Assembly: GCA_949295915.1 (NCBI GenBank)
Contig: CASFNB010000010.1
Coordinates: 1 to 64,000, forward strand
From: an uncultured Pseudomonadota bacterium
Lineage (GTDB): Bacteria > Pseudomonadota > Alphaproteobacteria > RF32 > CAG-239
DNA: 64,000 bases
Direction of reading: 5' to 3'
The stretch's first letter is position 1, and each line of letters starts with the position of its first letter. The notes below the pieces were generated by a model. It was not told the DNA's origin. It did not search any database and worked only from the letters and a program-made list of their open reading frames with translations. This document shows, one piece after another, positions 8,685-16,132 of the stretch. Position numbers and translations under genes: made by a program.

Positions 8685-9647
8685 ATTTCCAAAGATAGAT
8701 GGATTGTCTCTGTTGAATGTATAAGGTAAGGCAATTTCTTTAAAAAATGATATGGGAATTTGAGAATGGCTTTTTAAGGGCGTAAGCAATAAATTAGCGG
8801 TAGGACATATGTCAAAAATGACTTTCTTTTCTGCAAATGATTTTAGAAGGAATTCTTTTTCTTTATCAATATTAAGCCACAGAAAAGTTCCATGACAAAT
8901 TCTGGTAATATTTAGAGATAACAATTTCCTAAAAAGTAAAAAATATTTTTTATCATCAGGACTGTTGTCTATATTTTCTCCAGCGTGAATTCCTATTTCA
9001 AAATGAGTTCCTGTTTTTCTATTCAACTCTTCAATGTTTTCTATTATAGAACAGTTTTCATCAAAATAATTTTTTAGAGGTTTTTCTTCTCCTGATATAT
9101 CAAATCCTATTATTCTTTTGGAAAAATAAGGTTCTTTTAATAAATAAAAAATATCATTTAAAAGTGAAATTGAATAATTTTTGATAATACCAGAGCTATT
9201 TCTTATAAATGTTAGTCGAATTCTAGCGTTGACCGTTTTGTTAAATAATGATTCAGCGCGATTTATCCCCTCTATCATATTCTTTAGCCTAGAATAAGTT
9301 AAATCTATTGTTGAGCAAGGTCCTGCAATTATATCAAAATTTGATATTCCATTATTTACAAAGTTTTTACATATTTCAAAACAACCTTCAGAATATACAG
9401 TAGGGAATTCAGTTGAGTTTGTTGGCTTAGTTATTTGTTGGAACAATTTGTAAATTTCAAAAAATCTAGATTTATTATATAGATAATCACCTGAAAAGTA
9501 ATTATCTAATTTATCTAAAAATTGAGAATAGGTCTTAATTCCTCGCATATCCAATGGTAGTTCGTTTTTTCTCTTATATTCTAATAATTTTGTGAAGATA
9601 TATTTTCGAGGAAGAGATCCTGTAAAATGGACATGATAGTCTCTCAT
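8670..9647 (-). CDS. Adenosine deaminase-like amidohydrolase
   Basis: 325 residues with the metal-binding order of the adenosine/AMP deaminase family: HVHFTG near the N-terminus (HxH), GFDISGEE, EIGIHAGE (catalytic Glu), ICHGTFL, ICPTANLLL, and a late NRDNPSIF. Several substrate positions differ from true adenosine deaminase. HxHxDG is HxHxTG, and the DDP pair is DNP, although the zinc-ligand Asp is kept. The ATG at 9647 overlaps the preceding gene's TGA as ATGA, which implies translational coupling, so I prefer it to the upstream ATG at 9671. It is the last gene of the NUDIX/radical SAM operon. It probably deaminates or hydrolyses a modified purine nucleoside or nucleotide. Confidence 0.7.
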   Translation of the reverse strand: MRDYHVHFTGSLPRKYIFTKLLEYKRKNELPLDMRGIKTYSQFLDKLDNYFSGDYLYNKSRFFEIYKLFQQITKPTNSTEFPTVYSEGCFEICKNFVNNGISNFDIIAGPCSTIDLTYSRLKNMIEGINRAESLFNKTVNARIRLTFIRNSSGIIKNYSISLLNDIFYLLKEPYFSKRIIGFDISGEEKPLKNYFDENCSIIENIEELNRKTGTHFEIGIHAGENIDNSPDDKKYFLLFRKLLSLNITRICHGTFLWLNIDKEKEFLLKSFAEKKVIFDICPTANLLLTPLKSHSQIPISFFKEIALPYTFNRDNPSIFGNLIIP

Positions 9648-10840
9648 TTTGGCTTGCCGATCCATGTGCATAAGTAGTCCATATGTACCAATTTTTCTCC
9701 TGTATTAATTAATTTTGCTTTAGGAAGAGCTGTATTTACTTTATTTGTTTTAGGACAATAAGGGTCATGTTGTATAAATGACTTTTTATTAGTTAAGATT
9801 GCGTGATGCAAATAAGAACGTGCAGCACATCCTCCGCCACAATAATCTATTATATCACAATTTGCGCAGCCTTTAATAAGTTCAGGATGTGCATTTCTCT
9901 GACGAAAAACAATAAATTCTGGAGAATTTATAATATCAGCCAGTTCATTAGTTAATAAATTCATTGAAGACTTATAATCATGTAGATACACACATGGTGA
10001 TACATAAATTTCTCCTGAAGGTGTTATGGAATGGATGCGGAAACTTGTAACACCGCAAGGACAACGTCCTTTATGGTTAAGTCTGGTTGCACATCTTAAT
10101 AATGTTTCTCCAATATCTACAGAATCACATAAAGACATAAGGTAATTAAAACCATCGTAAAATTGTTGTGGTGTTAAGATAGTTTTGTAATGTTCTTTAT
10201 TAAAAGGCTTTATGACATTTATTCTAACATTGGCATTATATTTTTTACATAATTCAACCAAAGATTTTAGGTGCTTGGGTGTGAAATTCCAATTCATACC
10301 AGCCATAATTACTCCATGGGGTTTATGCTCTTTCTGGCATATTTCCAAGCATTTAATAGCTCCTTTGTATAATTTGGCTCCTCGATTTTCATTATGCTCT
10401 TCTTCAAAGGGAGAATCTAAACTAATATCAAAATCATTTATAATATCAAAAATTTCTTTTTTATGTTTATACAAATATAATAATGTAATCCCACTTGTAG
10501 TTATTCCGACTTCTATATTTGCTTCGTGTAGCTTATTTATAATATAAGGTAGCAAAGTGTCTTCAATATTTTGACCATTTGTGTAAATTGGTTCATTTCC
10601 ACCGAGATTAACAGTTTCAATTTTATTTTTCTTTAATTGTTCAACAATTCTATCTATTATGTTTTTAGTCATATTTGCGCCAGCTACCCGAGCAGACATT
10701 GAATAACAATGCTTGCAACGGTTAGGACAAAAATTTCCAAGTGTCCAACCAACATTTTTTATACGAGGGGTAGTTGCGGAAACGCATCCAAATTCATCTA
10801 CAGGACCTCTTGTTTGATAGTGTTCAAAAGGATCATACAT
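9644..10840 (-). CDS. Radical SAM/SPASM-domain enzyme
   Basis: 398 residues. The radical SAM cluster motif CPNRCKHCY (CxxxCxxC) lies near residue 38. LGGNEP is the usual strand 2 motif, and ITTSG and DISLDSP follow in order. The C-terminal third has a SPASM-type auxiliary cluster region: cysteines around CPCGVTSF and SPCVYL, then CANCDIIDYCGGGC and a final YCPKTN. SPASM enzymes bind extra Fe-S clusters and usually modify peptides, but some act on other substrates. No short precursor peptide is evident nearby. The gene starts two bases after the upstream B12-type radical SAM gene and overlaps the downstream deaminase-like gene by four bases. Function within the cluster is unknown. Confidence 0.85.
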   Translation of the reverse strand: MYDPFEHYQTRGPVDEFGCVSATTPRIKNVGWTLGNFCPNRCKHCYSMSARVAGANMTKNIIDRIVEQLKKNKIETVNLGGNEPIYTNGQNIEDTLLPYIINKLHEANIEVGITTSGITLLYLYKHKKEIFDIINDFDISLDSPFEEEHNENRGAKLYKGAIKCLEICQKEHKPHGVIMAGMNWNFTPKHLKSLVELCKKYNANVRINVIKPFNKEHYKTILTPQQFYDGFNYLMSLCDSVDIGETLLRCATRLNHKGRCPCGVTSFRIHSITPSGEIYVSPCVYLHDYKSSMNLLTNELADIINSPEFIVFRQRNAHPELIKGCANCDIIDYCGGGCAARSYLHHAILTNKKSFIQHDPYCPKTNKVNTALPKAKLINTGEKLVHMDYLCTWIGKPK

Positions 10841-10842
10841 TA

Positions 10843-12432
10843 TTATTTACTCTTTCCGTCCAAAAAAAATGGGTTAATATTTGCATTATATTGAAGATTG
10901 CAATGTTTATAGGCACGAGAAACTTCTTTATTAATGTTTTTATAAAATTCGGAATTTTGAATAATTTCTTTTTCTATATAAGCCAGAAGCATTTCTTTAC
11001 TGTAATTTTCAGAACGTTCCAAAACCCCCCCCATTACATCAAGATCTTTGTGTCTTATTTTCATATAAATATTATAGAATATTTTTAACTCTTCTTTAGA
11101 TAACGCCTTTGGTGAAGTTAAGGGATCTATTGCTTTATCGTACAGTCCCATATGTGTGGTATGCCATTTCTTTAATGCTTCATGTACATTAGCAACTTTT
11201 TCATCAATGATTCTATATTTGTAATTTCCCATTTGATGGGTGTTCGATGTCTTTAACTTTTTTTTATCAATTAGTTTAGTAAACGAGGTTCCTTCTGCGG
11301 CAAACATTTCTGTAAATACACCTTTACTTATAATCCAATCATATTTTTTCATATATTGATAATTTTCATAAAGTTCTTTGAGTGTAGTTTCTGGATCAAA
11401 AAGAATTTGCCCAGCTTGAACATAAATATGATATTTTTTGAATAAGTTCAAAGCATTTAAATTTTGCGATAAATTAGCTCTTTTATTCATTCTTTTCAAT
11501 GCTGTTTCCGAAAAATTTTCAATTCCGCAAGAAAAAGAAAAAAAGCCAGCTCTTTTAAGATTGAATAAGATACTATCCGTTACTTTATCAGCTCGAATAG
11601 ATCCTCGGAGTAAAAATTTTAATCTCTTTTTTTGCATGGCATCTGCGAAATCTTCACACCATCTTTCATCTCGAGTTCCATCAATAAAAGAATCGTCTAT
11701 TATTTTTATATGCTGAACTCCTATGGATTTTAATTCTTCTAATTCGCCAACTATATTATCTATACTTCTTTGTCGGTACTTGTCTGTTTTAGAAAGCTGA
11801 AAAAATGCATTAATACTACAAAATAAACAACTACCTGTGCATCCTCGAGCGGTTAAAACATGAATAGGAGTTCGACGCGTCATAGCATATTTTATTGTAT
11901 CACGTGCGGGATAAGGTAAATCATCTAAATTACATGAAAGAGGCAATATAGGATTATTGACTATATATCCATTACTATTTTTATAAGAGATATTATTTAT
12001 TTCTTGCAAGCTGATAGAATTATCTTGATAATGTTTAGCTAGCAACAAGAGAGAATCTTCCCCTTCACCTCTTACAGTAACGTCAAATCCAGCATTAAGG
12101 AAATCACTTTGATTAAATGTTGGACCAAACCCTCCTGCAATAAAAGGAATATCTAATTTTTTGTTTTTTACAGCATTTATAGTCTGAATTGCGATATCCA
12201 TATTGGATTGATATACAGAAAAGCCTACAAAGAGAGGTCTTTTACTTGCTAATATTCTGGAAGATATTTGTTCAGGTGTAAAATCTGCTAACCAACCATC
12301 AATGATTTCTACTTCATAATTATTTTTTCGCAAAACAGCAGCTAAATAGCCAATTCCAAGGTTTTCTTCTGCTGTTCTATGACTTATTGGAGCCGGAGTA
12401 GCAAGAATTATAAAATTATTATCGTGTCGCAT
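10843..12432 (-). CDS. B12-binding-domain radical SAM protein
   Basis: 529 residues from the ATG at 12432; a TTG nine bases upstream is possible. Residues about 20-150 form a cobalamin-binding-like Rossmann domain (ENLGIGYLAAVL, VGFSVYQSN, FIAGGFGPT, VRGEGED). The radical SAM motif CTGSCLFC follows in TARGCTGSCLFCS, with DDSFIDG and SFSCGIEN typical of class B methylase-like enzymes. Family members methylate inactivated carbons or rearrange substrates; oxetanocin synthesis by OxsB is one nucleotide-related precedent. The start overlaps the NUDIX gene by 14 bases. An eight-G run (11025-11032) encodes part of VMGGV and could frameshift the last quarter of the protein. Confidence 0.82.
   Translation of the reverse strand: MRHDNNFIILATPAPISHRTAEENLGIGYLAAVLRKNNYEVEIIDGWLADFTPEQISSRILASKRPLFVGFSVYQSNMDIAIQTINAVKNKKLDIPFIAGGFGPTFNQSDFLNAGFDVTVRGEGEDSLLLLAKHYQDNSISLQEINNISYKNSNGYIVNNPILPLSCNLDDLPYPARDTIKYAMTRRTPIHVLTARGCTGSCLFCSINAFFQLSKTDKYRQRSIDNIVGELEELKSIGVQHIKIIDDSFIDGTRDERWCEDFADAMQKKRLKFLLRGSIRADKVTDSILFNLKRAGFFSFSCGIENFSETALKRMNKRANLSQNLNALNLFKKYHIYVQAGQILFDPETTLKELYENYQYMKKYDWIISKGVFTEMFAAEGTSFTKLIDKKKLKTSNTHQMGNYKYRIIDEKVANVHEALKKWHTTHMGLYDKAIDPLTSPKALSKEELKIFYNIYMKIRHKDLDVMGGVLERSENYSKEMLLAYIEKEIIQNSEFYKNINKEVSRAYKHCNLQYNANINPFFLDGKSK
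11025..11032 (-). repeat. Poly-G(8) tract inside the B12 radical SAM gene
   Basis: Eight C's on the + strand, so eight G's in the coding strand, lie in ATG-GGG-GGG-GTT. This is the second long G run in this cluster. A slip would remove about the last 60 residues. Confidence 0.9.
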
Positions 12433-12817
12433 ATTGGGCAATTTCTTTTTTTAAACTGCTATTGGCATTCAATTTTTCAAATTCTAGAGGTTCAATCCAT
12501 TTATATTCAGTATGTTCTTCTGAAAGCTGAACATCTCCAGATACATAGTCAGCAAGCATTGTTATTCCAATAACTTGTAAATCTTCGGAAGCCATAAAGG
12601 ACCATACAGTAAAAGGGGTTGATATATTGACCTTAATACCAGTTTCTTCATAAATTTCTCGAATAAGGGCTTCATGGGGGGATTCACCAAAATTCATTCT
12701 ACCTCCAGGAATATCCCATAAATTTTCAAATACGTCTTCTTTTGCACTACGTTTTATAACAAGAATTTTATTATTCTTCCGGATTATAGCTTTGAAGGCT
12801 ACTTTAAAAGCTGGCAT
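12419..12817 (-). CDS. NUDIX hydrolase
   Basis: 132 residues. The NUDIX box reads G-R-M-N-F-G-E, then REIYEETGI, matching Gx5Ex7REUxEExGU, preceded by NLWDIPGG. The family cleaves nucleoside diphosphates linked to another moiety. It is the first gene of an operon with two radical SAM genes and a deaminase-like gene and overlaps the next gene. A consensus promoter lies 33-61 bases upstream, and GGAG precedes the start. In this setting it may remove pyrophosphate from a modified nucleotide or sanitise a by-product; that is inference. Confidence 0.85.
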   Translation of the reverse strand: MPAFKVAFKAIIRKNNKILVIKRSAKEDVFENLWDIPGGRMNFGESPHEALIREIYEETGIKVNISTPFTVWSFMASEDLQVIGITMLADYVSGDVQLSEEHTEYKWIEPLEFEKLNANSSLKKEIAQYATR

Positions 12818-12849
12818 AAATTTATCTCCAATGACTAAACTTATTATAT

Positions 12850-12878
12850 ATTATACAATTTTGAGTCGAAAGCAACAA
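12850..12878 (-). promoter_or_regulatory. Sigma-70-type promoter of the NUDIX/radical SAM operon
   Basis: Read on the - strand: TTGTTG (complement of 12873-12878), 17-base spacer, then perfect TATAAT (complement of 12850-12855). It sits 33 bases upstream of the NUDIX start codon. Confidence 0.6.
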
Positions 12879-12917
12879 AAAATTGTAAAATTTATTAAGA
12901 GGTAATGTATATAGAGC

Positions 12918-13072
12918 TTTCCGCAACTTTAGGCTAACAGCATCACCAATTTGAAAAGAGGAAGTTTATACTTCCTCTTTTTTTGTTTTAAATCCTTATC
13001 AACAAGCCCTTTATTCCGCGCCGATTTGCCACGCGCGCTGGTAACTGCGCTGGAAATCATCGAAAGTGTTTT
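12918..13072. repeat. 155-bp intergenic repeat, copy A
   Basis: This segment matches 14906-15060 over the same 155 bases with only scattered differences. It begins TTTCCGCAACTTTAGG, contains a hairpin terminator, and ends ATCATCGAAAGTG-like. The first 33 bases recur a third time at 18107-18139. It is not obviously coding. Confidence 0.85.
12954..12984 (+). terminator. Hairpin terminator inside repeat copy A
   Basis: AAAAGAGGAAG (12954-12964), a six-base loop and CTTCCTCTTTT (12971-12981) continue into a T-run. The copy in repeat B (14942-14969) has a one-base change in the stem. Confidence 0.7.
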
Positions 13073-13315
13073 GGTTCATCGTCAAAGTATGGGGCTGGAG
13101 GAAAAAAATTTCTCCAGTGGAGGAATTTTTAACGACAGGCGAACATTTGTTGGTTTTGAGCCAAACGACAGTGTAGGCGAAAAACGTTACAAATGGAGTG
13201 TCCGAAGCGAGTTGGCGAAAGCTAAAAGCTTGAGCTTGGCGAAAGCTAAAAGCTTGAGCTTATGAGCTAGAAAGAGTAAAAATTATAAAAAAGTATCATA
13301 ATTACAATAGAAGTT
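13073..13315. other. Non-coding stretch with 24-bp tandem repeat
   Basis: No credible gene is seen. At 13212-13259 a 24-base unit (TTGGCGAAAGCTAAAAGC then TTGAGC) is present twice in perfect tandem. Its flank CCGAAGCGAGTTGGC resembles CCGAAGCGTAGTTGGC at about 18242, which links this stretch to the non-coding region after 18180. A reading frame crosses it (12951-13265) but has low-complexity composition and I do not call it. Confidence 0.6.
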
Positions 13316-13371
13316 CGAACCCGGAAGGAAGCGCTAAGCAAAAATGCAAAAGGTTTTGCATTGCTTTTTTT
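13316..13371 (+). repeat. 47-bp repeat with hairpin, copy 1
   Basis: 13316-13362 is nearly identical to 17156-17202, with one difference in 47 bases. It contains AATGCAAAA-GG-TTTTGCATT and is followed by a T-run, so it can act as an intrinsic terminator just upstream of the acetyltransferase gene. Confidence 0.8.
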
Positions 13372-13420
13372 ATGACTTTCAATATAGTAGAAATATTAAT
13401 ATTTCAAAAAGGATAAAAGC

Positions 13421-13972
13421 ATGGAATTGGTAAAACCGGACATAAAATATAAAGATAGTTATATAGAAGCATTAAAAGAAGGATTTTACCTTGGTTCTCA
13501 ATCTCCGAAGAGGATTGAGGAGATAGCAGAGATTGAAAAAGATTTTGAGTCTTATTTAAGAAAGAAACTATTAAAACCTTATGACCCAACTCCCAGATTG
13601 AGAGATGATGGGAAATATTATCAAAACGCTCCACAAATTCCGTATTGGCTTATTGATAAAGGTCAATTTATTGGTGCATTTAATTTACGAACTGAATTGA
13701 ATGATTTTTTAATGTATGTTGGCGGTAACGTTGGTTATGGAATTACACCAAAATTCAGAAGAATGGGATACGCGACCAAAGGTCTGGCATTACTTATATT
13801 AAAAGCTCGTGAACTAGGAATGGATAAATTACTTTTGGCTGCTAAAGAAGAAAATATTGGTTCATGGAAAGCCATTGAAAAAAATAATGGAGTTTTAGAA
13901 AATATCATCACCTTGCCTTGGAGTAACAGTGGTCAAAAATACAAAAGATATTGGATTAAATTAAATAATTGA
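13421..13972 (+). CDS. GNAT-family N-acetyltransferase
   Basis: 183 residues. The N-terminus (MELVKPDIKYKDSYIEALKEG) and the middle (IPYWLIDKGQFIGAFNLR) resemble predicted RimJ/RimL-like acetyltransferases of the COG3981 group. GYGITPKFRRMGYATKGL holds the acetyl-CoA-binding RRxGYA motif, and AKEENIGSWKAIEKNNG is the usual motif B. AAGGA precedes the ATG. It stands alone between repeat blocks. The acceptor substrate is unknown. Such solitary acetyltransferases among repeats are typical accessory cargo. Confidence 0.85.
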   Translation: MELVKPDIKYKDSYIEALKEGFYLGSQSPKRIEEIAEIEKDFESYLRKKLLKPYDPTPRLRDDGKYYQNAPQIPYWLIDKGQFIGAFNLRTELNDFLMYVGGNVGYGITPKFRRMGYATKGLALLILKARELGMDKLLLAAKEENIGSWKAIEKNNGVLENIITLPWSNSGQKYKRYWIKLNN

Positions 13973-14084
13973 AATTCGTTTTCGGTGAATCATTTCCCAA
14001 TTGGAAAGAGGAAGTTTATATTTTTATTGTATTTAAGGTAAATGCTAAATATACTTAGAAGCAAATTTAACCGAAGGTGCAATT

Positions 14085-14405
14085 ATGAAAAAAATCAAAC
14101 TCATACCGTTTTATCTATTGTCAGGATTATATGCCTTTGCGGTTTTTATCATTGCAGTAACATATCCAGATGATATGACAAGTGACAGCATGCCATGGAA
14201 TGCAGAGGCATTAGGTTGGGCATATGAAAATAGGTTTAACTATACCATAATGACATTAACAATATTGTTGATAATAATTGCACCTACGATTTATGCTTGG
14301 AAGAAGCGTAAAACAAATCTCAAAAAAGCCTATATAATTCTATCCATCCCGGCTCTTTTATATCTGATACAATATATCTATTTTATCAACTTTTTTAATA
14401 TATAG
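14085..14405 (+). CDS. Small three-helix membrane protein, paralogue 1
   Basis: 106 residues with three hydrophobic segments: about 7-27 (IPFYLLSGLYAFAVFIIAV), about 54-71 (TIMTLTILLIIIAPTIYAW) and about 83-104. A positive KKRKTNLKK loop lies between helices 2 and 3, and a conserved MPWNAEALGWAYENRFNYT segment between helices 1 and 2 is probably periplasmic. Two close paralogues are at 14540 and 17744. All three share an upstream block ending CCGAAGGTGCAATT before the ATG. I do not recognise the family. The tandem amplification could suit an immunity, envelope or signalling role; the sequence does not say which. Confidence 0.75.
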   Translation: MKKIKLIPFYLLSGLYAFAVFIIAVTYPDDMTSDSMPWNAEALGWAYENRFNYTIMTLTILLIIIAPTIYAWKKRKTNLKKAYIILSIPALLYLIQYIYFINFFNI

Positions 14406-14539
14406 CCTCATTTAAATTTAAGAAATATGGGCATGATATGATTCTTAATGTAAAATATGATAAAGACTGTTGGTGATTTTTATTGTATTTAAGATAAATG
14501 CTGAATATACTTTGAATAAATTTAACCGAAGGTGCAATT

Positions 14540-14860
14540 ATGAAAAAAATCAAACTGATACCGTTTTATCTCTTATTGGCCTTAAATGGATTTTTAGTTT
14601 TTATATATGCCATAACATATCCAAAAGAAATGAGTAGCAACCAAATGCCATGGAATGCAGAGGCATTAGGTTGGGCATATGAAAATAAATTTAACTATAC
14701 CATTTTTACAATAATAGATTTATTAATAATAATTGCACCTACGATTTATGCTTGGAAGGAGCGTAAAGCAAATCTCAAAAAAGCCTATATAATTCTATCC
14801 ATTCCGGCTCTTGTTTATTTGGCGAGATATATCTATTTTACTAATTTTTATAATATATAA
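14540..14860 (+). CDS. Small three-helix membrane protein, paralogue 2
   Basis: 106 residues, closely similar to the protein at 14085. The start MKKIKLIPFYLL, the MPWNAEALGWAYEN segment and the C-terminal half are nearly the same, while helix 1 has diverged (ALNGFLVFIYAITYP). The upstream region also repeats that of paralogue 1, including a stretch reading TTTTTATTGTATTTAAG before the Shine-Dalgarno sequence, so the whole unit was duplicated. Downstream lies repeat copy B. The function is unknown. Confidence 0.75.
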   Translation: MKKIKLIPFYLLLALNGFLVFIYAITYPKEMSSNQMPWNAEALGWAYENKFNYTIFTIIDLLIIIAPTIYAWKERKANLKKAYIILSIPALVYLARYIYFTNFYNI

Positions 14861-14905
14861 ATTCAGCCATCGTGATGATTATAAATAACTTGTGATTAGG
14901 AGAAT

Positions 14906-15060
14906 TTTCCGCAACTTTAGGTGAACAGCATCCCCAATTTGAAAAGAGGAAATTTATACTTCCTCTTTTTTTGTTTTAAATCCTTTCCGTAAAGCCCTTT
15001 ATTCCGCGCCGATTTGCCAAGTGCGCTGGTAACTGCATTGGAAATCATCGAAAGTGTTTT
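14906..15060. repeat. 155-bp intergenic repeat, copy B
   Basis: Direct repeat of 12918-13072, same length. The intrinsic hairpin (stem AAAAGAGGAA/TTCCTCTTTT, 14942-14969) is kept. The rest of the 14861-15217 gap holds a short spacer and the CsoR-type promoter. Confidence 0.85.
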
Positions 15061-15137
15061 TCAATACTTTGGGGATTGACTTTTTTTCTAGGAAACAAGT
15101 TTGGAAGACTATATTCACATCTATTCAAATTTTATTC

Positions 15138-15195
15138 TTGACAAATACACATACCCTGTATATGTATATTAAATATACTCACTGGGGGTATGTGT
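15138..15195 (+). promoter_or_regulatory. Promoter with probable CsoR-family operator
   Basis: TTGACA at 15138-15143 starts the promoter; the -10 is ambiguous (TATATG, TATATT or TATACT follow). ACACATACCC (15147-15156) and GGGTATGTGT (15186-15195) form a perfect 10-bp inverted repeat, and the right arm is extended to GGGGGTATG. C/G-tract inverted repeats of this style are typical of CsoR/RcnR-family operators, and a CsoR homologue is encoded two genes downstream. Binding here would cover the promoter, so metal-released autorepression is likely. Confidence 0.6.
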
Positions 15196-15217
15196 TAATT
15201 GTTTAAGGAGAAAATAA

Positions 15218-15745
15218 ATGGAAGATAATAAAAACTGCTGCTGTTCATCTGGCTGCCATTGTGGCGAAAATTGCCAATGCACGGAAGAAAACAAATGTTG
15301 CCCGGAGTGCACTTGCTACGTGCGTAAAAATAAAGAGCTTGTTCGCAAATTTTATGAGTTGATTGCGGCACGCCGCTATGATGAAGCCGCCACCTTGTGC
15401 AGTGATGATTTTGTTTATTATCCCGAAGTTCATACCAAACTTGAGGGTGTTCAGGCATTTATTGATTTGGATTTGGAACGCAGCAATATGGATCCGTTCG
15501 GCGATTTTAAGATGACAAACCAATTTATGCTTGCCGATGAAGATAGAGTTGCCGTTTATCTCACCTTTGAAGGAGAGTTGCAACAAGACAACTGGCATGG
15601 CGTTCCGGTCAAAAGCAAAAAGCTTTATATGGATTTTATGTGTATGTTAAAGGTCAAAAACGGTAAAATTGTAGAAAAACGCGCAAAATATGACCGTTAT
15701 GATATTTTCAAACAATTAGGCGTAACCAATTTGCCGCTTAAATAG
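15218..15745 (+). CDS. Metallothionein-like Cys-rich N-terminus fused to a SnoaL/NTF2-like domain
   Basis: 175 residues. The first 33 residues contain 11 cysteines (positions 7, 8, 9, 13, 15, 19, 21, 27, 28, 31, 33), arranged as CCC, CHC, CQC, CC and CTC, like a small metal-binding metallothionein. From about residue 38 the chain has the SnoaL-like/NTF2 pattern (ELVRKFYELIAARRYDEAA, LCSDDFVYYPEVH, then a VYLTFEGEL strand and KKLYMDFMCMLKVKNGKI). AAGGAG precedes the ATG. It heads a unit with a CsoR-type regulator and a metallo-beta-lactamase-fold enzyme. A role in metal (perhaps copper) or electrophile handling is inferred from the fusion and the regulator. Confidence 0.75.
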   Translation: MEDNKNCCCSSGCHCGENCQCTEENKCCPECTCYVRKNKELVRKFYELIAARRYDEAATLCSDDFVYYPEVHTKLEGVQAFIDLDLERSNMDPFGDFKMTNQFMLADEDRVAVYLTFEGELQQDNWHGVPVKSKKLYMDFMCMLKVKNGKIVEKRAKYDRYDIFKQLGVTNLPLK

Positions 15746-15840
15746 TTGTACTCAGCCGGGGCAATATGTATGTTCCGGCTGTACATTTTAAATTAAAAAC
15801 AGTATTATGGGGTGGTAATTAACTTTTTTAAGAGGAAAAA

Positions 15841-16116
15841 ATGTCGGAACCACATTTGAGCCATATGGAAAATATGCCGCGATTAAACCGCATCAGCGGA
15901 CAAATCGAAGGGATTAAAAAAATGATAGAAGAAGGACGCTATTGTACGGACATTATAAGTCAATTACGTGCGGTGCGAGCTGCCGTCAAAGCCGTTGAAT
16001 CCAACATTTTGCAAAAGCATTTGCAAAACTGTGTGGCTCAATCTTTTGCCTCAACAGAAGACAAAGACAAAAAAATTGCCGAACTCAAAATGCTGTTTGA
16101 TAAGTTTAACGATTAA
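15841..16116 (+). CDS. csoR: CsoR/RcnR-family metal-sensing transcriptional repressor
   Basis: 91 residues of the all-helical CsoR/RcnR/FrmR family (RLNRISGQIEGIKKMIEEGRYC, then DIISQLRAVRAAVKAVESNIL, then HLQNC). The Cys of GRYC with His and Cys of HLQNC reproduces the Cys-His-Cys set that binds Cu(I) in CsoR, so copper sensing is more likely than nickel sensing (RcnR) or formaldehyde sensing (FrmR). It lies 95 bases after the cysteine-rich gene and 16 bases before the MBL gene. The likely operator is the inverted repeat at 15147-15195. Confidence 0.85.
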   Translation: MSEPHLSHMENMPRLNRISGQIEGIKKMIEEGRYCTDIISQLRAVRAAVKAVESNILQKHLQNCVAQSFASTEDKDKKIAELKMLFDKFND

Positions 16117-16132
16117 CAGAAAGGAATTTACA

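Noticed and set aside
8670-9647. RADAR (RdrB) deaminase
   Set aside because: RdrB is much larger and is paired with an RdrA ATPase; neither feature is present.
9644-10840. Prokaryotic viperin (pVip) for the radical SAM enzyme
   Set aside because: The protein has a C-terminal SPASM-type cysteine region and lacks the short viperin architecture and its typical motif context. The cluster composition is only loosely similar.
9644-12432. Futalosine menaquinone pathway (MqnC/MqnE radical SAM plus deaminase)
   Set aside because: The radical SAM proteins here have B12-binding and SPASM regions, unlike MqnC/E, and no MqnA, MqnB or MqnD is present.
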